Of a DNA stretch of 64,000 bases, positions 1 through 10,984 are shown piece by piece. The notes beneath the pieces were generated by a model. It was not told the DNA's origin. It saw only the letters and a list, made by a program, of their open reading frames with translations, and made no database searches. The stretch's first letter is position 1. The number at the start of each line of letters is the position of its first letter. Both the position numbers and the translations under genes were made by a program. This DNA is from Diogma glabrata (Eukaryota; Arthropoda; Insecta; Diptera; Cylindrotomidae), in the NCBI GenBank assembly GCA_963693315.1, contig OY856188.1:99546915-99610914 (forward strand). Direction: 5' to 3'.

Positions 1-117
1 TATTTATAGAATCAGAAGGAAACTGTTCACATTTAACAATTGATGCACCCAAAAATACAAAATGTTTGATTTTTGTTTTAAAAAGTTTTTCGTTCGTAAG
101 CTTGTCCTACTCGACGC

Positions 118-397
118 TAAAGCCGGGCATTCACATACAACAGTAACAGAAACTGAAACTGAAAACTATTCAAAATTCTATTATCAAAATTTAAAATATA
201 ATATTATGTGACAGTTTCTGCTCATGTGACAGTTTCTGGAACAGAAACAAATAAATTTTAATTGTTTCTGTTTAAGACAAAACAGACGAATCTTCAGTTT
301 CTGTTTCAGTTTCTAAATTCGGATTCTGTTTCAGTTGCTGTCAAATTGATATGAAATTCAGTTTCGGTTTCTGTTGTGTGTGAATGCACGGCTTTAA
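118..397. repeat. Palindromic MITE, family P, copy 1
   Basis: The ends are inverted: AAAGCCGGGCATTCACATAC on the left and its near-complement at 375-396. The inside is built from repeats of a 'cagtttctg / cagaaactg' motif. The right end abuts copy 2. A third copy lies at 25581-25712. No coding capacity is visible. TTA/TA duplication at the edges is plausible but short. Confidence 0.75.
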
Positions 398-538
398 GCC
401 GGGCATTCACATACAACGGAAACAGAAACAGAAACCGAATTGCATACAAATTTGACAGATAAAAATTCGGTTTCTGTAAAATTTGTATGAAATTCGGTTT
501 CGGTTTCTGTTTCCGTTGTATGTGGTTTCAAGCCTTTA
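395..538. repeat. Palindromic MITE, family P, copy 2
   Basis: This copy of about 144 bp is almost a pure hairpin. Its arms read from both ends through ACATACAACGGAAACAGAAAC-type sequence to a centre near 465-475. It shares its left TTAA with the end of copy 1, so the two are back to back. It is very close to the copy at 25581-25712, which is inserted in a hAT-like element. Confidence 0.75.
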
Positions 539-812
539 GACGTCTCGTAAACAAATGTTCACTCACGAAAAAATAGTGTTTTCATCTCTTATTAGACCAG
601 TCAAATTAGCTTTTTTGAGGAAAAAATTAGTAACAGGATGAAAACTATTGGATGAATAAGAAAATATTGGGCGAATGATAGAAAACAAAAATTAAAGGTG
701 CTCCGAGTTGCGGTGGTGAAATGAGGTGAGCTTTTAGGGGTAGAAAATGGTTTTTCATGATTTTCAGCGAAACTAGACCTTCTATCGAAAAAAGTTTAAA
801 GCAAAAGTTGTA

Positions 813-1826
813 CACTGAAAAAAAAGTTGAAGTTCATGACAACCTCATCTCGAAGTTGGCAGTTATTATTCATGCAAAGAAAAATTATTTGCAAACAATT
901 TCACTGTGATTGAGACAACTACACGATAGCATTTTCCTAACAACAGAATGAGGTTTATTTAAAATATAAAGTGTTATATCCAATATAACAGTAGTTGAAT
1001 AATAGTAGTTTAATCAATGAGTGAATAATGAAGTAGTTTATTCTCAAGCAAAAGTTTAAAATTTGAGCGAGGCACGAGCGAGAATTTTAATTTGCGAGAG
1101 AATAAAATTCATTATTCACGAATCGATTACAATACTTTATTCTCTGACAAAGATTTTATTATAAAAAAGAATTGTGTATTATAAAAAATAAAAACATTTT
1201 CTTCAATTAAAACAATAAATCTTTATTGTTTTAATTGATAAATCAAATTTCTTAATAAAAAAACCCTGATGATAAAAAACGCCCTTCTCATACAATCAAC
1301 CAAGTTCAACTAAACGAAATAAGAGAGTTTAAATTAAAATTTGATTTTTGAACAAAACTTATCAAAGCAATTGTGATTATAATTTGAAAATAATTTTAAT
1401 GAAATCAAAACAATTTGACCAATTGGAATCATACCAATTGAATAAAATTTTCATTAGGCAATAGGTTAAGTTCATTAGGCTATAGGTTAGAAAACAATAC
1501 AATAATACATACTATTATTATCGAAAAAACATACAAATAAAGCTGATATAATTAAATGGAAGAGAATAAAGATAATAACTATTTCCCTGAAAAAATTTTT
1601 CTTTGGCCTTATATCATGACTTTTTCATTTTAAAGTTTAAGTATTTGAGATTAATTGAACTTTATTTTATTTTCACATAAATATTTCGTGTGATTGTCTC
1701 AACTTCATCAATTTATAATTGTAGAGTTGTTGAAGCAATTTCGTAGTTTGATTCGCCATATATGACCGCACGGTGAGGTTGAGACAATTGCATTTCGATT
1801 GGAAATGGGACATGTTTTTTTCAGTG
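813..1826. mobile_element. Nested TIR element (CACTGAAAAAAA ends)
   Basis: The ends are CACTGAAAAAAA and TTTTTTTCAGTG with a TA on each side (811-812 and 1827-1828), so the target duplication is TA. It lies inside the left arm of the 595-2269 foldback and is therefore younger. The TIR is short, about 13 bp. A smaller hairpin (1021-1119) sits inside it. The short reverse-strand ORF overlapping its right end resembles nothing I recognise. Confidence 0.75.
1021..1119. repeat. Hairpin repeat inside nested TIR element
   Basis: GTGAATAATGAA at the left is matched by TTCATTATTCAC at the right, with TTTATTCTC / GAGAATAAA further in. The loop holds 'gagcgaggcacgagcgag'. It may be a third-level insertion or part of the host element. 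Confidence 0.5.
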
Positions 1827-2271
1827 TAGGTAATAAAAAGGTCTATTACTTTTATATAAACCATTTTTTCACATAACCTAAAATTTGCCGTGAAAATGAA
1901 AAAAACGAGGAAGAAAGGGCTTTTCGTTTTTAATTTTTATCTCCCACAAAAAAATTTTTTTTTCACACAATTTGATGAAGATGCAAATTTTAGGTTATGT
2001 TAAAAAATGGCCGAAATAAAGTTATAGACCTTTTTATTACCTACAACTTTTGCTTTAAACTTTTTTCGATAAAAGGTCTAGTTTCGCTGAAAATCATGAA
2101 AAACCATTTTCTACCCCTAAAAGCTCACCTCATTTCACCCCCGTAGGTCGGATCACCTTTAATTTATGTTTCCCATCATTTGCGCAATATTTTCTTATTT
2201 ATCTAATAGTTTTCATCCTGTTACTAAATTTTTCCATTTTTGCCTGTTTCTAAGGTATCTAGACTGGTCTA

Positions 2272-3530
2272 TAAGTATAGCAAAATATATTATTATTTTT
2301 TGAATTTAAAAAAGTTAACATGTTCTTGCGATTTCTTACTTGCGAAATTTATTATTTTTGTTTATATATAAAATGTTTTGTTTGTATTTTATGAGTCTTA
2401 GGAATATGAAAATTGAACCCACGATTTTTTTTTCAAATATTCGAACACAATATGTCAGTGAACTTTAACAGTAAATAGAATGATAATAATCTATTTAAGA
2501 TTTATCATTTACATGGATTTATAGTTGTTACAGCAATCTAGAATGATTGATTTAAATTTTCAGTTTTGCTAAATTATATTTATATTTTTATTATAAACAT
2601 TATCTTAATTTATTTACTTTCGATAGTCGTTTGGCGATAAAAATTATAATTATTTGACTTTTCCGTTTGCCGTCAGAATTTTAATATTATTATTTTATTA
2701 ATGCAATTAATTTTTGGTGTTGTGGCGGTTTAGTTTGCATGGGCGTTATGTTTGCACATGGGAAGTGAGATGTTATGCAATATTTTAAAAATGGTACAAT
2801 TCTATATATATTTAAAAATCGAAGAATTATCTAATGAAATAAGTTTTATTTTGGATTTAAAATTCTGGATAGAAACTAAAATGTTTTTGACGACATCCAA
2901 TGGAGACCATGTGAAAATTTGATTTTTTTTAAGAAGCACCGTGATTTTGTTTGAATTTTAGAATTTTTGTTTTTTAATACACTTATTATAGAGAATTATT
3001 TCTGAACCTATTATTTCTGGTACTTAGAATTTTGAGGAACTAAGAGTGGAAAATTAAAATTGTTTACTTTTGAGTAAAATTTTAACTATAACAGAATATA
3101 GATACCTCAATGTTATATTAAAAGGTAGTTGTTTCCAGTATCGGTTTCCAAAACTATAACAATTTATCCTACAGTTGTTAGAAAAAATACGAGCTTCACC
3201 ACGAACGATGTAATATTTTGATTAACATATCTGAAAAATCTCAATTTTTTTTTGATTAAAGATACATATGTAAGTTTTGATGCAGTACCTCATTTTTATA
3301 AATATATAAACATATTTAAATACAATAGTTATTTAAAAAAATGGCTTAAACTGTTAAATTAATTTTGTAAAATTTAGTGATACATATTTGAAACTTTTTA
3401 AATGGAATTTACACATAAACATTGGTTTAATTTGAAATACAAATAAAACGGATAATAAATCATGGTTCACATTTCCAAAAATTTTTAATGCATCACTATA
3501 CGTGTACATACACGTAATTATACTTGCTTA
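2272..3530. other. AT-rich non-coding stretch
   Basis: No ORF of interest, RNA gene or recognisable repeat is visible. The sequence is strongly AT-rich with many short A and T runs. Confidence 0.6.
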
Positions 3531-3534
3531 TATA

Positions 3535-3745
3535 TTGTAACGTTTCATGGCCGAGTTAGTAATTTCTTGGTTCGATCACTAGATCAGCAAATTAAAACAA
3601 AGACTTTTCTAAACGTTATAATTTTTATTTGTACAAGATTTTATCTTCTTATAAATATTTCTCCTTTTATTATTTCCCTTAATTATTCTTGTAATGTTAC
3701 TTATTAACTCACTTGTATCGCTTTCAATTTTTAAAACATTACGAA
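3535..3745. repeat. Possible decayed LTR fragment
   Basis: The segment starts 'tgtaacgttt' and contains 'ggttcgatcactagatcagca', which resembles the start of the LTRs at 42590 and 45742 ('tgttacgttt', 'gttcgatcactgattagta'). Similarity fades after about 100 bp and there is no second LTR. A weak call based on short matches only. Confidence 0.3.
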
Positions 3746-3769
3746 CAATTTAATACTCAATGTCTTTTT

Positions 3770-4290
3770 TTTTTCAGTAACATGTGTTGTGTAGCAGAAA
3801 TTCCAACATGTGTCACGCCAACACATAAAAACCTTTTAAGACCAAGGTCCCACAAAAACATGCGTTCTTAGCTAAGGTGTTGATGGACGCATTTTTTTTT
3901 GTAAATTTTGTTAAAGAATGGATAAATAAACAATAAATCCTTTCACATAGGATAGGAGAAACTAAACTAAAATGGGGTTGCCAATAATCTAGCTAGTGGT
4001 ACATTCCCTGACCCAGTGACGCACTGTGTTCCTCAATGATTAAAACTCAGATATTAGGTTGTATGAAGACTCTTTTCATTGAGCAAGCAATGATATAACA
4101 TCATCAAGGAATATTCCACAGCTAAGGTTGACGGTGCTACCGTTGACTGAATACAATTCATCCGCCATAACCCCTAAGATATAACCCCTGAGATACTGGC
4201 TATTGCCAGTGGTATGTGAAATCTCACGTTAACTCATATGCCAATAGCAGGGACTGGAGTACGCGGGGTTGTTACACCCGTAGATCAAAA
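3770..4290 (-). repeat. Family A repeat, copy A1 (without MITE)
   Basis: On the minus strand the repeat ends in an A-run (T-run before 3777). The sequence next to that tail (3778-3880) matches the 3' end of the truncated LINE at 50422-50860. The other end is '...gtacgcggggttgttacacccgtagatc'. The same unit recurs at 5217, 7600 and 14240. A1 lacks the 600-bp MITE found in A2 and A3, and so serves as the empty site ('ggttgtatgaag' near 4058). It looks like a non-autonomous retroposon using a LINE tail. Confidence 0.6.
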
Positions 4291-5016
4291 ATTTAAAAAA
4301 ATTTACAAACCAATAAAAACTGATCCCTCCATGCGGGATCCCTCCTAATACAACCTCTTTTATATATAAAACACATGAATCAATAGCAAAATTCTAGAAC
4401 ACAATCCAACCTTTATCAACAAAAACATATAATAACACGATCATCTAAAGGTTGACACATAGGTGTGAAAACTATTCTTTTTAATTTGTAAATTTATACG
4501 TTTATTTACCTACTTTAAGGGGTTTTTATTTTTCATTCTTTCTAGATAACAAACATTTCCTGTTGCGTGTTATTTTGTTTTTGTTATCCTTATTCAGGTG
4601 TTTTATATTCTTTTAGTGGGACTATTTTCTCTAAAGAGTATTTTCTAGAACGATGTTCTTTTGTACATCGTACTCCCTAATCGTCACAAAATTTATTCTA
4701 GGGAATCAGGGTGTGTTTAGCTAAGGCTCGAACTGTTTGTTTGTTATTCCGTACATTCGAAAGTCTATTGCCGGATCTGGTACTAGTTACCAAGTACTCA
4801 ACTTACCTTTTCGTTAGCGATCTCCAACTAACGTTTATTTCAGGGTTAGTATTGAGGGAGAAATCCCGAATAAGTTGTGCTTGACGCTAACATCGCAAAA
4901 AAAATCCGTTAAAATTAAGAATCACACAAAGAATATCAGACCTCGATAACAAAACAAAATTAACCTGGACATGAAAAAGTCCCGATTCCCCTTAAATGTC
5001 TAGAAAAGAGTTAAGA
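4291..5016 (+). repeat. Family B repeat, copy B1
   Basis: This block of about 725 bp is nearly identical to 6168-6893. Its last 60 bp ('cctggacatgaaaaagtccc') resemble the sequence just upstream of the LINE endonuclease fragment at 29455-29490. B therefore probably derives from the 5' region of an RTE-like LINE. A diverged copy lies at 40895-41165. It is cut off by the assembly gap. Confidence 0.6.
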
Positions 5017-5216
5017 NNNNNNNNNNNNNNNNNNNNNNNNNNNNNNNNNNNNNNNNNNNNNNNNNNNNNNNNNNNNNNNNNNNNNNNNNNNNNNNNNNNN
5101 NNNNNNNNNNNNNNNNNNNNNNNNNNNNNNNNNNNNNNNNNNNNNNNNNNNNNNNNNNNNNNNNNNNNNNNNNNNNNNNNNNNNNNNNNNNNNNNNNNNN
5201 NNNNNNNNNNNNNNNN
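5017..5216. other. Assembly gap, 200 N
   Basis: The run is exactly 200 N, a conventional placeholder size. Its left edge matches position 6893 and its right edge position 7872 of the second repeat unit. The true gap content may therefore resemble 6894-7871: a TC microsatellite, a LINE fragment and the start of family A. Confidence 0.95.
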
Positions 5217-6167
5217 AAAATTTGCAAAAACAAAACTAAAATTGGTTTGCCAATAGTCCAGCTAATGGCATAATCCTTGATTATGGGACGCAGTATATTT
5301 TTCAACGATTAAAGCTCAGATATATAGTTACCCGAGCAGAAATTTGTCAGGGCTCAAGTAAGGCCCTGATCAGGTTTGCCCTAATCCGGATCAGGCATTG
5401 GTAGGGCAGCCTGATTGGGCCCTGAACATGAGTGTAACGCTTTCGCCCTATCAGGTCCTGATTGGGATTACCGGATCAGACCCTGATTGGGATAATCGGT
5501 GATTGGGATACCCGACCAGACCCTGATATAAATTTACATATTATATACATCAATTACCAAATTAAAATAAAAAAATTACAATTGAAAAAATTAAAACATA
5601 CATACTACCTTAATCACTATTATTATAGTCTTTCAGCCGAGAAGCGATAACTAAAACATACATGAAACGATTTTAACTATATATTTCTAAATGGATAATA
5701 CTCTAGTGAATTTTAACCAATTGAAATTTCAGCTAGTGGTCATTAGTCAAATACGAAAAAACCTGATCGGGGCCGATGTATTCAAATAAGGTTAACCCTT
5801 AAGGGTATTCTTAATCAGGCTCAGAACAGGCCACATCAGATTGCCCTAATAGGGATTGCCCTTGTAGGACTGACCAGGCCCTGATCACGCCCTGACTGTA
5901 TTCAGGTTTTCTCTAACTAATTTCTGCTCGGGTATATGAAGGCTCGTTTCTTCGAGCAAGCTACAGCGTTCCAGCACCAAGGAATATTCATCAGCTAAGA
6001 TTGAGAGTGCTACCGTTGATTGAATACATTTCATCCGCCAGCACCCCTAAGATATCACCTTGGCTAGTGATATTTCACTGCTATTGCCAGTGGTATGTGA
6101 AATCTCACGTTAACTCATATGCCAATAGCAGGGACTGGAGTACGCGGGTTGTTACACCCGTAGATCA
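5217..6167 (-). repeat. Family A repeat, copy A2 (5' part missing in gap)
   Basis: It matches 7872-8815 almost base for base, with mostly single-base indels between the copies. It is interrupted by the TIR MITE at 5331-5932 and runs directly into family B at 6168. Confidence 0.65.
5331..5932. mobile_element. TIR MITE, family M, copy 1
   Basis: The ends are CCCGAGCAGAAATT and AATTTCTGCTCGGG (14-bp TIRs), flanked by TA on both sides. Copy A1 of the host repeat lacks it, which confirms the insertion. Both ends are rich in repeated 'ccctgat' and 'cctgattggga' motifs, more GC-rich than the surroundings. The middle is AT-rich without coding capacity. Confidence 0.85.
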
Positions 6168-6900
6168 AAAATTTAAAAAAATTTACAAACTAATAAAAAC
6201 TGATCCCTCCATGCGGGATCCTCCTAAAACAACCTCTTTTATATATAAAACACATGAATCAATAGCAAAATTCTAGAACACAATCCAACCTTTATCAACA
6301 AAAACATATAATAACACGATCATCTAAAGGTTGACACATAGGTGTGAAAACTATTCTTTTTAATTTGTAAATTTATACGTTTATTTACCTACTTTAAGGG
6401 GTTTTATTTTTCATTCTTTCTAGATAACAAACATTTCCTGTTGCGTGTTATTTTGTTTTTGTTATCCTTATTCAGGTGTTTTATATTCTTTTAGTGGGAC
6501 TATTTTCTCTAAAGAGTATTTTCTAGAACGATGTTCTTTTGTACATCGTACTCCCTAATCGTCACAAAATTTATTCTAGGGAATCAGGGTGTGTTTAGCT
6601 AAGGCTCGAACTGTTTGTTTGTTATTCCGTACATTCGAAAGTCTATTGCCGATCTGGTACTAGTTACCAAGTACTCAACTTACTTTTCGTTAGCGATCTC
6701 CAACTGACGTTTATTTCAGGGTTAGTATTGAGGGAGAAATCCCGAATAAGTTGTGCTTGACGCTAACATCGCAAAAAAAATCCGTTAAATTAAGAATCAC
6801 ACAAAGAATATCAGACCTCGATAACAAAACAAAATTTAACCTGGACATGAAAAAGTCCCGATTCCCTTAAATGTCTAGAAAAAAGTTAAGAAGTATATAA
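6168..6900 (+). repeat. Family B repeat, copy B2
   Basis: Second copy of the block at 4291-5016, differing by scattered small indels. It continues through 'gtatataatgaac' into the TC microsatellite and then into a LINE endonuclease fragment. Confidence 0.6.
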
Positions 6901-6917
6901 TGAACAAACAAAATCTT

Positions 6918-7117
<200 letters not shown>

Positions 7118-7124
7118 TACTGTA

Positions 7125-7440
7125 TTGGTTCTTCTATCGAAGAGAACTGGTAATGATTTTCTTTGTGGGTGCACGCCTATAAAAAGCAGTGATAAAATGA
7201 AATTCATTTCGGCCAATGACAGGATCTGCTTCCTACGGGTACGCGGAATATACAATAATATTTCTCTTATATATTTTCTCTTAAATATATTTTCATTCAG
7301 CTCCGATACATTCTTAAGTAGACTTGGATCTCATCGAGTGGAACACTCGAAATCAAATTGACCATGTGCTAGTATCAGCATGCTTCTTTTCGAGCGTTAT
7401 GGATGTGCGATATTTAAGAAGTGCATAGTAAGCTTGTTCG
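7125..7440 (+). pseudogene. LINE endonuclease fragment (RTE-like)
   Basis: The conceptual translation contains broken blocks resembling the apurinic-endonuclease domain of RTE-like LINEs, such as '...ANDRICFLRVRG...NNISLIY'. It matches the better preserved fragment at 29498-29770. Frameshifts and deletions rule out function. Confidence 0.55.
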
Positions 7441-7599
7441 TTCGTCAAAAACGTGAGTTAGTTATAGTTAAGTTATCGCTTTCTCAACTGAAAGACTATG
7501 ATAACAGTGACTGAAGTAGTATATGTTTAAATCTTTTTCATTGGACATTTTTTTTTATTTGAATTTTGTGTTTAATTTATTCAAATTTAGTTATGATAA

Positions 7600-8820
7600 T
7601 TTTTTTTTTTTAATAAAATGTGATGTGTAGTAGGCATTACAATATGTGTCACAACAACACATAAAAACCTTTTAAGACCAAGGTCCCACAACAACATGCG
7701 TTCTAAGGATGTTAATAGACGCAAATCTGTTTTTTTTAATATTTTTTTGTTAAATAATGGATAACTAAACCATAAATCCTATCACATATAAAATATGACA
7801 TAGGCCAATATTCGTGATAGGATAGGGAAAATAAAAATAAAATAAGAGATAAAAAGCAAATTTGTTTTAAAAATTTGCAAAAACAAAACTAAAATTGGTT
7901 TGCCATAGTCCAGCTAATGGCATAATCCTTGATTATGGGACGCAGTATATTTTTCAACGATTAAAGCTCAGATATATAGTTACCCGAGCAGAAATTTGTC
8001 AGGGCTCAAGTAAGGTCCTGATCAGGTTTGCCCTAATCCGGATCAGGCATTGGTAGGGCAGCCTGATTGGGCCCTGAACATGAGTGTAACGCTTCGCCCT
8101 ATCAGGTCCTGATTGGGATTACCGGATCAGACCCTGATTGGGATAATCGGTGATTGGGATACCCGGACCAGACCCTGATATAAATTTACATATTATATAC
8201 ATAAATTAACCAAATTAAAATAAAAAAATTACAATTGAAAAAATTAAAACATACATACTACCTTAATCACTATTATTATAGTCTTTCAGCCGAGAAGCGA
8301 TAACTAAAACATACATGAAACGATTTTAACTATATATTTCTAAAATGGATAATACTCTAGTGAATTTTAACCAATTGAAATTTCAGCTAGTGGTCATTAG
8401 TCAAATACGAAAAAACCTGATCGGGGCCGGATGTATTCAAATAAGGTTAACCCTTAAGGGTATTCTTAATCAGGCTCAGAACAGGCCCACATCAGATTGC
8501 CCTAATAGGATTGCCCTTGTAGGACTGACCAGGCCCTGATCACGCCCTGACTGTATTCAGGTTTCTCTAACTAATTTCTGCTCGGGTATATGAAGGCCTC
8601 GTTTCTTCGAGCTACAGCGTTCCAGCACCAAGGATATTCATCAGCTAAGATTGAGAGTGCTACCGTTGATTGAATACATTTCATCCGCCAGCACCCCTAA
8701 GATATCACCTTGGCTAGTGATATTTCACTGCTATTGCCAGTGGTATGTGATATCTCACGTTAACCTCATATGCCATTAGCAGGGACTAGAGTACGCGGGG
8801 TTGTCACACCCGTGGATCAA
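7600..8820 (-). repeat. Family A repeat, copy A3 (with MITE)
   Basis: The most complete copy. A T-run (A-tail on the minus strand) is followed by 'aataaaatgtgatgtgtag', then the common body, the MITE at 7983-8586, and the end 'acacccgtggatc'. The A-tail side matches the LINE 3' end at 50440-50560. It is nearly identical to A2, including the MITE insertion point. Confidence 0.65.
7983..8586. mobile_element. TIR MITE, family M, copy 2
   Basis: Same 14-bp TIRs, TA flanks and insertion point as the copy at 5331-5932, so the two were multiplied together by duplication of the host block rather than by two insertions. Confidence 0.85.
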
Positions 8821-8849
8821 TATTTTGTTGTTTATTTTTTCATTGATTT

Positions 8850-9280
8850 AATTTTTTTTTTGCAATGCACTCGACTATTGGATATTATTTAGGCAGACTC
8901 TTTAACAATCATCCGAATAAAGAAGAATAGCATAGGATAAATTTAATACATGTGATAGCGCACGTTTAATCAGGAATTATAAGGAAAATTGAAATCTCTT
9001 CCCTAAATAATCAAATATCTTCGAAAATTTTCACTGTAAAACCTTAACCATTTAACTTTTAAGCTTTAAATATGGAGGGTCTGAAATCTCACAGCTCTGA
9101 GATATCAAGACTTCGGTCTGGGTTAAGGTTTTGTATATAGTTTTCGCAAAAATACTTTTATTAGGACATGGTTTTTAGTTTTGGGCAGCGATGTATATCA
9201 AACATAACTCTTTGTTAAAGTACAAGTATTTTTTAATCTCTGTTTAAAAATTTATTACAAAACTAATACGAAACATCAAT
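8850..9280. other. Non-coding, no recognisable feature
   Basis: No coding sequence or known repeat is visible between family A copy A3 and the tandem repeats that start near 9290. Confidence 0.5.
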
Positions 9281-9289
9281 ACGTTGCCG

Positions 9290-9625
9290 GAAAATTATAA
9301 TAAAAATTCCAAAAATATTGTTAAATTAAATCAAACTTTTCCAAAATTCCAAAAATATTCCAAAAATTAGAATAAAATCAAATATTAAATTTTTTCTAAA
9401 TTCCAATAATATTTCAAAAATTCAAACTTTTTCCAAAATTCTAAAAATATTGCAAAAATTATTACAAAATCAAAAATTGAAATTTTTTTTAAAATTCCAA
9501 AAATTATAATAAAATCAAAAATTAAAAATTTTTCAAAATTCTAAAATATTCCAAAAATTCTTACAAAATCAAAATACAAACTTTTTCAAATTCCAAAAAT
9601 ATTTCAAAACTATAACAAATTCAAA
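9290..9625. repeat. Tandem repeat of about 55-65 bp
   Basis: Imperfect repeats of 'ttccaaaaatattncaaaa' plus 'attataataaaatcaaa' occur about six times with variable spacing. No coding capacity. Confidence 0.75.
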
Positions 9626-9679
9626 AATGTCCATGTCCAATTTCATTTTCAATTACATTTACGTCATAAAAACAGCTAC

Positions 9680-10115
9680 ATTTTTTTTTCCAAAAAATTG
9701 GCTAAAAAATAAATGAAATCATTTTTTGACACACTTGACATTCTTTTTTGACAAACTTATAATGCATATTCTCTATAATAATAATAAAATATCATTTCAT
9801 ACATACTATTAATTTTATTTTTTTCTAAAAAAATTGGGTAAAAAATAAATAAAATGTTGTCAAGTGTGTCAAAAGAAAAAAAATAGGGTAAAAAGGGTAA
9901 GGTAAAAAAATAAATAAAAATCTTTTAACACACTTGACAACATTTTTTTGACAAACTTATAATGCCATAATTCTCAATAATAATAATAAAACTTCGTTTC
10001 AAACAAACAATTAATTTTATTTTTTTTTCCAAAAAATTAGGTAAAAAAATATATAAAATCTTTCTTTTGACACACTTGACAAACATTTTTTGACAAACTT
10101 ATAATGCAATTATCT
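9680..10115. repeat. Tandem repeat of about 130-190 bp
   Basis: About three diverged units each carry 'ttgacacacttgaca', 'ttttttgacaaacttataatg' and, in the first two, a stretch like 'aataataataaaa' followed by 'aattttattttttt'. The last unit is partial. Confidence 0.75.
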
Positions 10116-10261
10116 AGTTTTTGATCTCTACATACCAATCCCGACCATCAAGATTTCTCCAAATTCAATGTTCCTACTCGTAATCACTTAAAATGAACGT
10201 TTTTTAAGCCAAAAATATAAAAATTTGCTATTTTTGACACAGTTTTCCCTGCAGCATAGGT

Positions 10262-10320
10262 AATGACGGGCGGACGGACGGCCGGCCGGCCGACAGACAG
10301 ACAGACAGACATTTTTTTTT
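10262..10320. repeat. GC-rich simple repeat (GGAC/GGCC/GACA)
   Basis: A short GC-rich island of 'ggacggac', 'ggccggcc' and five 'gaca' units followed by a T-run. It is conspicuous in this AT-rich sequence. The reverse ORF over it is a shadow. Confidence 0.8.
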
Positions 10321-10984
10321 TTGCTTTTTTAGAATCAGTAGGTCCTAAAACGTCGAGAAATGCCAAAAAAAAGTGGGGGTAAGAATTTCACTTTTGGCTC
10401 ATGAATGTAATACTTAGGTCTTTCAGACCGAAGTAATAAATAAATAAACACTTTGTATTGTTATTGTAAGAAAAATGTTTTCTAAAATATGAAATATTTC
10501 TCTAAGCGGAAAATACGTTATCTTAAATCTAGATCGAAAATAAAATCCATTTCCGTAATCATTTATAATTTATAAGAATTATAAAAAAAAATTGTGTTAA
10601 ATTAAAACTGTCATCATAATTTTATCGATACATGCTGATCATATCATATCGATGAGAATGTTATCCGAGTTTTCAAACTATTTCACAACAGGTTGTTAAA
10701 AATTGTGTAAAACAAAAAACGAGTATGCGCTGCGCATGCCTGTATAAAGTTCACTGTTGAAAACCGAATGAAACATTTCTATCAATGAAATTATATATTA
10801 TTAATAAATGTGAATAATTGAAAATTCCTTGATCTAATTCACACGTCATTAAAAAATATATGTAAATAAACTGTGTCTATAAATAAGTCATGTTGTAAAT
10901 CCTCATTTTTCATATATATAGTAATAAACGTTTTTCTTTCTTTCAGGCAATACGAAGCAATATTACAATCTAGATATTAATTGA

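Larger units (their letters stand above)
595..2269. mobile_element. Foldback TIR element with TA target duplication
   Basis: The arms 595-812 and about 2037-2269 are long imperfect inverted repeats. The ends read GACCAGTC...GACTGGTC and are flanked by TA on both sides, as in Tc1/mariner-like target duplication. The inner part 1829-2036 is itself palindromic. The left arm is interrupted by a second element at 813-1826. Removing that element with one TA restores the match between 'gttgta|ggtaataaaaagg' and 2023-2044. No transposase ORF is visible, so it is non-autonomous. Confidence 0.75.

Noticed and set aside
4996..5305. ORFs spanning the gap on both strands
   Set aside because: They consist mainly of undetermined residues.
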